From contig JAKALV010000231.1 in the NCBI GenBank assembly GCA_021824055.1, forward strand, positions 1-5,438: DNA of 5,438 bases, written 5' to 3'. Both the position numbers and the translations under genes were made by a program. Shown in pieces: positions 1-5,438 of the stretch. Each line of letters opens with the position of its first letter. The first letter of the stretch is position 1. The notes under the pieces are model-generated. The model made no database searches and was not told the DNA's origin. It saw only the letters and a list, made by a program, of their open reading frames with translations. This DNA is from Acidobacteriota bacterium. Lineage in GTDB: Bacteria > Acidobacteriota > Vicinamibacteria > Vicinamibacterales > SCN-69-37.

Positions 1-1
1 A

Positions 2-1873
2 CTGGTCGCCGCCCTGTCGCGGCTTGATGACAACGGCCAGCTGATTCCTGAACCGGTCACCAAGCGTTTCACGCCGAAGATGATGGCGGCCGCAGGCGTG
101 GCGCTCGTCGCGCTGGTGGGCGGCACGTGGTGGCTGGCGCGCGGCAACGGCCCCGTGGAGCACAAACCCGTCACGGTGTTGATCGCGGACTTCACGAACA
201 CGTCCAACGATCCCATGTTCTCGGGGCTGGTCGAGCAGGCGTTGTCGGTCGGCGTCGAAGGCGCCTCGTTCATCTCGGCATTTCCCCACCGCGACGCCAT
301 GCGCGTGGTGAGTGAAATCCATGCCGGGCCGGCGCTCGACGACAACGCCGCCAGGCTCGTGGCGATCCGCGAGGGCTTGAACGTCCTCATCGGCGGCTCG
401 ATTGCCGCGAAGGGCACGGACTACGTCCTCAGCGTGAAGGTGACCGACGTCGGCAACCAGAAGGTCCTGCTCGACTGGAACACCACGGCGCCGAGCAAGA
501 ATGACGTGCTGGCAGCGGTCGGCCGCGCCGCGGAGCGCGTGCGCCGGACCCTCGGCGATACGAACACCGCGAACGCGCAAAGCGAGCAGGAGACGTTCAC
601 GGCGTCATCGCTCGAGGCGGCCAAGGCGTACTCGGAGGCGCAGGACCTGCAGTGGGCGGGCAAGTCGGAGGAGGCCATCGCGGCGTACCGGCGCACGCTG
701 CAGATCGACCCCAACTTCGGCCGGGCCTACGCGGGGCTGGCCGCGCTCTATGCGAACAGCGGGCGGACGGAAGACGCCGAGGCGAGCTACCAGCGGGCGC
801 TCGGCCTGCTCGACCGCATGACGGAGCGCGAAAAGCTGCGCACGCGCGGCGGCTACTACCTGTTCAAGCGGAACTACGACAAGGCGATCGAAGAGTCCGA
901 CGCGCTGCTGAAGCAGTTTCCGGCCGACACGTCGGGCATGGCGAATCTGGCCCTCGCGCAGTTCTACCGCCGTGACATGAAGACGGCGCTCGAGGTGGGC
1001 CGTCGCGCATCGGACCTGTATCCGAATAACGTCATCCGCAAGGACAACGCGGCGCTGTTCGCGATGTACGCCGGCGACTTCGACGAGGCCACGCGCCTGG
1101 CCACCAAGGTGATCGAGCTGAACCCGGCGTTTCCGAAAGCGTATGTGGCGCTCGGCGTGTCCCAGTTGGCGCAGGGACACAACGCCGAGGCGCTCGCAAC
1201 GTTCAATACGCTGGGCCGGATCGGCACGCCGACCGCCCGGGGCTTTGCGGCGTCGAGCCTGATCGATCTCGCGCTGTTCGAAGGACGCGAAGCGGACGCG
1301 CTGGCGCTTTTGAGCGACGCGATCGCGGTCGACCGGGCCGCGAAGGATCAGAGTGCGCTGGGCCGGCGGCTCGCGCTCCGGGCCACCGTGCTGGCGTCAC
1401 GCGGGGACACGGCCGGCGCCGTTCGCGACGCGCGCGAAGCCGTCACGCTCGGCACCGACGAGAGCATCCTGTATCCGGCCGGGCGCGCGCTCATCGACAG
1501 CGGCCAGCCGGCCGCCGCGCTCGAACTGGCCGCCGACCTCGACAACCGCCTCGAAAACGAACCCCGCCTCTATGGCGCGCTCCTGCGTGGCGAAGCCGCG
1601 CTGCACGCGGGGCGCGCGCGCGCGGCGCTCAATGCGTTCGATGACGCGCTGAAACTCGGCGATTCGTGGATGGGCCGCCTCAGCCTCGGCCGCGCCTACC
1701 TCGCGCTCAAGGCGTTTCCCGAAGCGTCAGCGGAGTTCGACCGCTGCGTGTCGCGCCGCGGTGAAGCGACGGCCGTCTTCCTCGACGACCGCCCCACCTA
1801 CCACCTGTTCACGCAAGTCGCCGCGCTCGTCGCGCAAGCGAAGGCCGGCCTCGGCGCGAAGCAGTTTCACTGA
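2..1873 (+). CDS. Membrane-anchored TPR sensor/regulatory protein, C-terminal part (5' end outside the window)
   Basis: The frame is open from the left edge through 26 codons before the first ATG pair at 80-85. That ATG has no convincing ribosome binding site, so the gene almost certainly starts outside the window. Residue numbers here count from the ATG at 80. Upstream residues end in a basic stretch (KRFTPK), followed by one transmembrane helix at about 3-20; positive-inside logic puts the N-terminus in the cytoplasm. Residues 30-160 (starting VTVLIADFTN) look like a TolB/FlgO-type alpha/beta domain. From about 182 to 590 the protein is helical with TPR-like repeats, clearest at 182-213, 214-247, 286-318, 319-351 and 426-458. 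The C-terminus carries CVSRRGEATAVFLDD (556-570), which I recall as conserved in a family of acidobacterial Ser/Thr kinases and related cyclase-type proteins. A signalling role with an N-terminal kinase or cyclase domain is therefore inferred; the catalytic domain is not seen. The gene converges on the surface-protein gene and ends in TGA. Confidence 0.88.
   Translation: MVAALSRLDDNGQLIPEPVTKRFTPKMMAAAGVALVALVGGTWWLARGNGPVEHKPVTVLIADFTNTSNDPMFSGLVEQALSVGVEGASFISAFPHRDAMRVVSEIHAGPALDDNAARLVAIREGLNVLIGGSIAAKGTDYVLSVKVTDVGNQKVLLDWNTTAPSKNDVLAAVGRAAERVRRTLGDTNTANAQSEQETFTASSLEAAKAYSEAQDLQWAGKSEEAIAAYRRTLQIDPNFGRAYAGLAALYANSGRTEDAEASYQRALGLLDRMTEREKLRTRGGYYLFKRNYDKAIEESDALLKQFPADTSGMANLALAQFYRRDMKTALEVGRRASDLYPNNVIRKDNAALFAMYAGDFDEATRLATKVIELNPAFPKAYVALGVSQLAQGHNAEALATFNTLGRIGTPTARGFAASSLIDLALFEGREADALALLSDAIAVDRAAKDQSALGRRLALRATVLASRGDTAGAVRDAREAVTLGTDESILYPAGRALIDSGQPAAALELAADLDNRLENEPRLYGALLRGEAALHAGRARAALNAFDDALKLGDSWMGRLSLGRAYLALKAFPEASAEFDRCVSRRGEATAVFLDDRPTYHLFTQVAALVAQAKAGLGAKQFH
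83..139 (+). other. Single transmembrane helix of the TPR protein
   Basis: About 19 mostly small and hydrophobic residues (from MAAAGVALVALVGG to WWLA) sit between a basic segment (K, R, K within KRFTPK) and a polar stretch containing RGNGPVEHK. One helix with basic residues on its N-terminal side suggests that the TolB-like and TPR regions lie outside the cytoplasm and the missing N-terminal domain inside. The helix could be misread as a signal peptide if the ATG at 80 were the true start. The open frame before it and the absence of a cleavage-like motif argue against that. Confidence 0.7.
623..1849 (+). repeat. TPR-like helical repeat array within the membrane protein
   Basis: Successive units of about 34 residues show the TPR pattern of small residues at the helix contacts and a Pro at or near the unit end. 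Examples are YRRTLQIDPNFGRAYAGLA, TKVIELNPAFPKAYVALG and the weaker ones near 430-460 and 500-550. About ten units fit between residues 182 and 590, with the later ones degenerate. TPR arrays bind proteins or peptides. The ligand cannot be told from the sequence. Confidence 0.75.
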
Positions 1874-1875
1874 AG

Positions 1876-1903
1876 TGGCCGCCGGGCTTCAGCCCGGCGG
1901 CCA
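1876..1903. terminator. Perfect 13-bp inverted repeat between convergent genes (bidirectional terminator or REP-like palindrome)
   Basis: The arms 1876-1888 and 1891-1903 are exact reverse complements, almost entirely G and C. The core is GCCGGGCTTCAGCCCGGC, which would fold as a 12-bp stem with a TTCA loop. The hairpin begins three bases after the TGA of the left gene and ends nine bases before the stop of the right gene, which is where a shared terminator would sit. There is no T-tract on either strand, so a canonical intrinsic terminator is not shown. The symmetric core is also typical of dispersed REP-like elements, and both readings remain possible. Confidence 0.6.
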
Positions 1904-1912
1904 GTCAGGTCG

Positions 1913-4900
1913 TTACGGCAAATCGTACTCGATCACATAGCCCTGGTTGCCCGAGTAGTACTCGGTGTTGTTGTTCCAGTCACCGCTGGCGAAGAACTCG
2001 ACCCATCGCTCGGTCCCCATGTTGTTGGGTTCCCCGCCACCCCAGTGCGTGTAGGCGAACGCGTCGCCGTTCACCCAACTCCATCCGAAGCTGCCGGTCG
2101 CATCGAAGAGTCCAATCCACGCGCGCATGTCCCCGAGGCCCATCTGGGCATAGAGATTGTGCACGACGGTTTGCTCGGCGGCGCTGGTGATCGACACGAG
2201 GTGTCCGTGCAGACCGGCAAACGTCGCCGCGTTGGCCGCCGTGCTGGCGTCGTTCCAGTGCGGCGTTGAGGTGTTGACGTACTGGTAGTAGTGACCGGTC
2301 GCGGCGCTGTAGGCGACGCTGGGCGCAATCACCTGCGCGCACGCTGACAATTCCGACGTGCTGCCCGCGGCGTCAGTCGCGGTCGCCGTGATCCACGAAC
2401 CCGCGGGCACGAGGGTTCCCAGATCCAGGACGCTTCGACCGGTACCGACGCTCGTCGTGATCAACACCTGCGTGGCGGCGCCGCACGACGATCCGCTGAA
2501 AAACTGGACGGTGTAGACACCGGGCAGGCTGTCGAGCTTGAAGTCCACGAGCGTGTGGGCCTGCCCGAGCAGATTACCGGCCATCGCGATCGCCGGGAAG
2601 TTCTGCAGACCGTTCGGTCCCGCATCGGTATCGCCGGGGTCATTGCCGGTGGGACCATTGCCGCCCAGATCGATGCCGGGGCCGCCGTTCGAGAACGTCC
2701 GGTTCGCGAGCACGCTCACGCCCGACGAGGCGCCCGTCACCGACACGCCGGCCGATCCGTTGAATGCAATGGTGTTGGCCGACACGTCGATGTGCGTCGC
2801 GTCGCCGATGGCAACACCCACGCCGCCGTTCGGCTTCGCCGTCAGGCCATCAGCCGCCGTGCCGATCAGATTGCCCTGGATGGTGATGTCGTGCGGGTTG
2901 ACGCCGAGCGAGTAGATGGCCACGCCCGCCTGCGGATTGCCCGAGATGACGTTGCCCTCGCCCGGGGCGGTACCGCCGATCACCACGCTGCCGGAATTGG
3001 CCGGCGACACCGTGATGCCGCTGTAACCGTTGCCGAGCAGATTGGCCCCGGACAGCGACAATCCGATGGTGTTGCCCCGCACGATTGCCCCGCCCGACCC
3101 GTCGAGGGCCGCGATGCCCGTGCCGGCGCCGGCGGCCACGCAGCCATTGCCGGCAATCACGTTGCCCTCGCCAACCCCGGAACCGCCGATCGTCGCCCAC
3201 CCGCTCAGCACGATGCCCTCGTACACGTTGGGCACCGCGATCTCGCCCGACACGTCGGTGCCGATCCGATTGCCCTGAATCGCCGGCCCGACCACGGACG
3301 TGCCGAGCACCTGAATGCCCGGACCGTACGCCGTGATGTCACACGGCGCCGGCGTGCTCGTGTCGAACGCGCCGTTGCCCGAAATCACATTCGCCTGACC
3401 GGGGGCACCGACCGCGGCCGCCTCGGTGGTATCGAGCCGGACGCCGCCCGCCCGGTTCGGTAATCTCGTGACGCCGTCGCTCGCCAGGCCGATCGTGTTC
3501 CGGACGATCTTCAGCCCGGTCACGCGCCCAAGGGTGGCACCGAACTGCGCATCAATGCCCCGCTGCACATTGCCCGAGATGAGATTGCCGTCCACGACGA
3601 TGTTGGTCGAGCCGTCGTACAGCGTGATGCCATCGTTGCCGTTCGGCACCGCGGCGAGCCCGTCAGCGCTGGTGCCGATGCGGCTGTCGCTCACGATCGT
3701 CCCCGAACCGCCGACGAACAGAATGCCGTCAACGCTGTTGCCCGAGACGACGTTGCGCGTCAACACGTTGTTGCTGCCGTTGTTGACCTGAATGCCGGCG
3801 CTGTTGGGCACGGCGCCCGCCACCGCAGGCAGGCTCACGCCGATCAGGCTGTCTTCCACGCGGTTGTTGGCACCGCCCAGGATGAACACGCCGGGGCCGC
3901 TGAACCGGCCGATGCCGACACCGCGAAGCGTGATGTTGTTGCCGTACATCTCAATACCCGGCGCCTGACCGATATACAGGCCGCCGCCGGCCGCGCCGGC
4001 ACCGTCGATGAAGATCAGGGGCGACCCGGAGACCGCGCCGGCCTGGGTGAGGCCATCGATCACCACGGGCTGTGTCAGCGCCGGCAGTGCCGTCGCCGGC
4101 GCGACGGTCTTCGGTCCCGCCCCCGGGATGGCGAACGTGATCGTCTTGGCGTTCACGTCCAGGTTCGAGTTGAGCATCGCCTGGCGCAGCGAACCCGGTC
4201 CCGAATCGTTCGTGTTGGTCACGAGATACGGATCGGGCGGTGCCGTGATCGCGATCGTGTCGTCATCGCTCGCGGCCGTGTAGTTGCCGCCGGCCGGGTA
4301 CGCGCACGTGACCGTGTAGGTGCCCACGTTCACGGGCGCCGTGCCCGAACTGTACGAGAGGGATCCGGCCAGCACCGTTGCGTTGACGCCGGTCACGACG
4401 CACGAGCCCGGATGCGCGAAGCCGTCGTACACGAACGTCCCGCCGGTCGCGGTCGCGACCGGCGTGGCCGGCGTGATGGTGATGGTGGCGTCGGCGCTTG
4501 CCGGCGCGAAATAGCCGTCCCCGGCAAACGCGCAGGTCACGGTGTACGTTCCGGCGTTGACCGGCGCATCGCCCGAGCTGTAGCTGATGGCGCCGCTGAG
4601 CACCGCGCCGCCGAAGCCGTTCACGCTACAAGTGCCACCGTGCGGCTGGCCGTCGTAGACAAACGTCCCGCCGGTGGGCGTCGCAACCGCGGGCGCGTAC
4701 GTGATGTCGAACGGCGCCGTGAGATCCGGCAGCGCTCCGACCGCCGATGCCGACACGGACAACTGATAGCCAACACCAACCTGGTCGATCGAGAGATCCG
4801 TGAACGTGGCATTGCCGGACGCGTCCGTCAAGAGCGACGTCGTGCCGCCCAGATGGCCGCCCGCCGGATTGACGGCAATCGCCACGGCAACCTGCACACC

Positions 4901-5437
4901 CGCGGCCGCCACGCCGCCCACCTCGACGTGCGCCTGAACCGGCGTGATCACGTTCGGCGGAATCGTGCTGGGCAGCGTGAGGATCGTGTTCGTCGGCTGC
5001 GCCGTGATCCCCATCGTCACGCCAGGCGCCGCCGTTGGCGTGGTCGACGGCGGCGGCGTAGGCGAACCGAGGTTCGGGGTATCGACCCCCTGCGCCGTCA
5101 CCAGCGGCGTGACGTCGGTGACGGGATTGATCGTGATGCCGTCCTTCGGATCGGGATCGATGATGCGCAGCGTGATCTTGCCCTGGCCGCCCGGCTCGAG
5201 CCACAGCGTGGTGTTGGTCACGTCCGGATTCGCGGGATCAAACGCCGTGGCCGTGCCCGGTTCATGGAACGTCGGGTTGGGCACGTTGGCCACCAGCACC
5301 GTCTGCGTCTGCTGCTTCAACGTGCAGCCGTCGGCGACCGGCGTCGAGTAGGTCTTGTGGACGATGAGCTGCGTCTTCACGCCGCCGAGCTTGGCCGCCG
5401 CGTTGGCCAGGAACAGATTCACGTTGAAGCTGGCCGT
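1913..5437 (-). CDS. Large modular surface/secreted protein: Ig-like, YDG/MBG, parallel beta-helix and C-type lectin domains (5' end outside the window)
   Basis: The frame is open to the right edge. The GTG at 5420-5422 is only an in-frame codon without a ribosome binding site, so signal peptide and start lie outside the window. Counting from that GTG (1169 residues), the order is: an unrecognised beta-rich segment (1-118); a Pro/Thr linker (119-134); an invasin/Big-like Ig domain (about 135-242, with DASGNATFTDLSID); two YDG/MBG-type domains (245-317, 321-393); a GSLR entry motif (406-415, DSGPGSLRQA); a parallel beta-helix with NVISGN-type turns (about 480-911); a cap (913-945) with GIDLGG and GPNGLQNFPAI; a beta-sandwich ending TATDAAGSTSELSAC; and a C-type-lectin-like domain (1036-1169). 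The gene ends in TAA. The composition is rich in G, A, T, N, S and V and poor in Lys, as in exported repeat proteins. An adhesin or glycan-binding surface role is inferred. No PEP-CTERM, LPXTG or other anchoring signal follows the lectin domain. Confidence 0.9.
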   Translation of the reverse strand, partial: TASFNVNLFLANAAAKLGGVKTQLIVHKTYSTPVADGCTLKQQTQTVLVANVPNPTFHEPGTATAFDPANPDVTNTTLWLEPGGQGKITLRIIDPDPKDGITINPVTDVTPLVTAQGVDTPNLGSPTPPPSTTPTAAPGVTMGITAQPTNTILTLPSTIPPNVITPVQAHVEVGGVAAAGVQVAVAIAVNPAGGHLGGTTSLLTDASGNATFTDLSIDQVGVGYQLSVSASAVGALPDLTAPFDITYAPAVATPTGGTFVYDGQPHGGTCSVNGFGGAVLSGAISYSSGDAPVNAGTYTVTCAFAGDGYFAPASADATITITPATPVATATGGTFVYDGFAHPGSCVVTGVNATVLAGSLSYSSGTAPVNVGTYTVTCAYPAGGNYTAASDDDTIAITAPPDPYLVTNTNDSGPGSLRQAMLNSNLDVNAKTITFAIPGAGPKTVAPATALPALTQPVVIDGLTQAGAVSGSPLIFIDGAGAAGGGLYIGQAPGIEMYGNNITLRGVGIGRFSGPGVFILGGANNRVEDSLIGVSLPAVAGAVPNSAGIQVNNGSNNVLTRNVVSGNSVDGILFVGGSGTIVSDSRIGTSADGLAAVPNGNDGITLYDGSTNIVVDGNLISGNVQRGIDAQFGATLGRVTGLKIVRNTIGLASDGVTRLPNRAGGVRLDTTEAAAVGAPGQANVISGNGAFDTSTPAPCDITAYGPGIQVLGTSVVGPAIQGNRIGTDVSGEIAVPNVYEGIVLSGWATIGGSGVGEGNVIAGNGCVAAGAGTGIAALDGSGGAIVRGNTIGLSLSGANLLGNGYSGITVSPANSGSVVIGGTAPGEGNVISGNPQAGVAIYSLGVNPHDITIQGNLIGTAADGLTAKPNGGVGVAIGDATHIDVSANTIAFNGSAGVSVTGASSGVSVLANRTFSNGGPGIDLGGNGPTGNDPGDTDAGPNGLQNFPAIAMAGNLLGQAHTLVDFKLDSLPGVYTVQFFSGSSCGAATQVLITTSVGTGRSVLDLGTLVPAGSWITATATDAAGSTSELSACAQVIAPSVAYSAATGHYYQYVNTSTPHWNDASTAANAATFAGLHGHLVSITSAAEQTVVHNLYAQMGLGDMRAWIGLFDATGSFGWSWVNGDAFAYTHWGGGEPNNMGTERWVEFFASGDWNNNTEYYSGNQGYVIEYDLP
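1916..2317 (-). other. C-terminal C-type-lectin-like domain with EPN motif
   Basis: Residues 1036-1169 show the bacterial C-type-lectin pattern: GHYYQYV near the start, a helix ending in GLHGHLVSITSAAEQ, then WIGLFDATGSFGWSWVNG, HWGGGEPNN, a Glu at 1138, DWNNN (1148-1152) and GYVIEYDLP at the end. In animal lectins EPN (1131-1133) with the following Glu and the WND motif form the principal calcium/sugar site, and EPN favours mannose-type sugars. Here WND reads WNN. The domain has no cysteine, so the usual disulfides of animal lectins are absent. Sugar binding is plausible but not shown. Confidence 0.85.
2588..2686 (-). other. Beta-helix C-terminal cap motif
   Basis: Residues 913-945 contain GGPGIDLGG, then NDPGDTDAGPNGLQNFPAI. 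This Asp/Gly/Asn-rich motif is recognisable as the usual end of long secreted beta-helix proteins. It is followed by a beta-sandwich carrying VYTVQFFSGSSC and ITATATDAAGSTSELSAC, as expected for this architecture. It fixes the end of the helical domain and supports correct reading of the frame here. Confidence 0.75.
2690..3847 (-). repeat. Six parallel beta-helix super-repeats
   Basis: Residues 526-911 contain six units opening with (L/R/T)IG-x-x at residues 526, 581, 643, 719, 785 and 852, so unit lengths are about 55, 62, 76, 66 and 67 residues. A full unit reads IGT-x-ADG-x-x-x-x-PN, then GI plus strand residues, an IGG or equivalent turn, NVISGN, another GI strand, and x-GN before the next IG. 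NVISGN variants occur at 557-562, 614-618, 678-683, 754-759 and 824-829. At DNA level the shared turns give repeated blocks such as cgttgccctcgcc near 2950 and 3160. Unit six loses the NVISGN turn and runs into the cap. Confidence 0.8.
4178..4207 (-). other. GSLR entry motif before the beta-helix
   Basis: Residues 406-415 read DSGPGSLRQA, preceded by YLVTNTN and followed by ITFAIPG and VIDG. This is the pattern often found at the N-terminal edge of secreted beta-helix proteins (related to the CSLREA-type segment, though the CSLREA letters are not present). It marks the change from Ig/YDG-type modules to the helical domain. Confidence 0.6.
4244..4690 (-). repeat. Two tandem YDG/MBG-type domains
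   Basis: Residues 245-317 and 321-393 align without gaps at a 76-residue (228-bp) spacing, with about 45 of 73 positions identical by hand count. Both contain TGGTFVYDG, then YSSG-x-APVN-x-GTYTVTCA, and end in T-I-x-I-T. Each has two Cys 32 residues apart (265/297 and 341/373). Domains of this kind are usually stalk or spacer modules in bacterial surface proteins. Confidence 0.8.
4697..5020 (-). other. Invasin/Big-like Ig domain
   Basis: Residues 135-242 hold ITAQPTNTI near the start, PVQAHVEVGG-x-AAAGVQVAVAI in the middle and NPAGGHLGG, then DASGNATFTDLSIDQVG and YQLSVSAS at the end. The Asp-x-x-Gly-x-Ala-x-Phe strand followed by Gly-x-Tyr-x-Leu is characteristic of bacterial Ig-like stalk domains. 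No catalytic residues are expected or seen. Confidence 0.65.
5021..5068 (-). other. Pro/Thr-rich linker
   Basis: Residues 119-134 are GSPTPPPSTTPTAAPG, a low-complexity flexible linker that separates the unrecognised N-terminal segment from the Ig-like domain. Linkers of this kind are common in exported multidomain proteins and are often glycosylated; glycosylation is not shown here. Confidence 0.75.
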
Positions 5438-5438
5438 C

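Noticed and set aside
80..85. Tandem ATG codons as the true start of the TPR gene
   Set aside because: There is no good ribosome binding site before them, the frame stays open to the window edge, and the preceding residues (LDDNGQLIPEPVTKRFTPK) read as a normal juxtamembrane linker.
605..1180. Open frame of 191 codons on the - strand opposite the TPR gene
   Set aside because: It is Arg/Leu/Val-rich with no recognisable motif and lies fully inside a well-supported gene. GC-rich DNA with few stop codons gives such antisense frames by chance.
1606..1627. Alternating GC run that could be read as a Z-DNA or regulatory site
   Set aside because: It encodes the in-frame stretch GRARAAL of the TPR protein, and similar GC alternation is expected from Arg/Ala codons at this base composition.
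2850..3200. Gly/Arg-rich frame on the - strand in another phase of the surface protein
   Set aside because: It is a frame-shadow of the repeated NVISGN turns; the in-phase frame has clear domains through the same region.
2555..3463. Open frame of 302 codons on the + strand opposite the beta-helix region
   Set aside because: Its translation is rich in Arg, His, Ala and Asp and only mirrors the repeats of the opposite gene (recurring R-x-R, ARD and AGG patterns). It has no fold signature.
2690..3847. Regularly spaced DNA repeats that might suggest a CRISPR-like array
   Set aside because: The repeats are imperfect, of uneven spacing, kept in reading frame, and explained by beta-helix protein repeats.
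5420..5422. GTG as the true start of the surface protein
   Set aside because: The frame is open upstream to the edge, no ribosome binding site is visible, and no signal peptide follows, although the protein must be exported to fit its domains.

Overview
The window is GC-rich bacterial DNA carrying two long genes that converge on a 39-bp gap. Both genes run off the window, so neither natural start is visible. No tRNA, rRNA, CRISPR array, insertion sequence or attachment site was seen. The best guess at origin is an Acidobacteriota-type soil or environmental bacterium, perhaps the Vicinamibacteria. This rests on high GC, on a membrane-anchored TPR protein whose C-terminal signature I recall from acidobacterial and some gammaproteobacterial regulatory proteins, and on a very large exported beta-helix protein. 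It is inference and not a proven assignment.

Left part (2-1873, + strand): the C-terminal 623 residues of a membrane protein. A short basic juxtamembrane stretch comes first, then one transmembrane helix, a TolB/FlgO-like alpha/beta domain, and about ten tetratricopeptide-like helical repeats up to the stop. The missing N-terminus is probably a cytoplasmic signalling domain, with Ser/Thr kinase or nucleotide cyclase as the options I favour.

Middle (1874-1912): the only intergenic DNA. It holds a perfect 13-bp inverted repeat that could end transcription from both sides, or could be one copy of a dispersed REP-like palindrome.

Right part (1913-5437, - strand): at least 1174 residues of a modular, presumably secreted or surface-exposed protein. 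In order it has an unrecognised beta-rich segment, a Pro/Thr linker, an invasin-like Ig domain, two tandem YDG/MBG-type domains, a GSLR-motif entry segment, a right-handed parallel beta-helix of six super-repeats with a typical cap, a post-cap beta-sandwich, and a C-terminal C-type-lectin-like domain with an EPN motif. It looks like an adhesin or carbohydrate-binding surface protein.

The two genes are convergent and cannot share an operon, and nothing links them functionally. I do not see a new multi-gene system. The points most worth checking are the intergenic palindrome, the domain-by-domain pairing of cysteines in the surface protein, and its sugar-binding-type lectin terminus.
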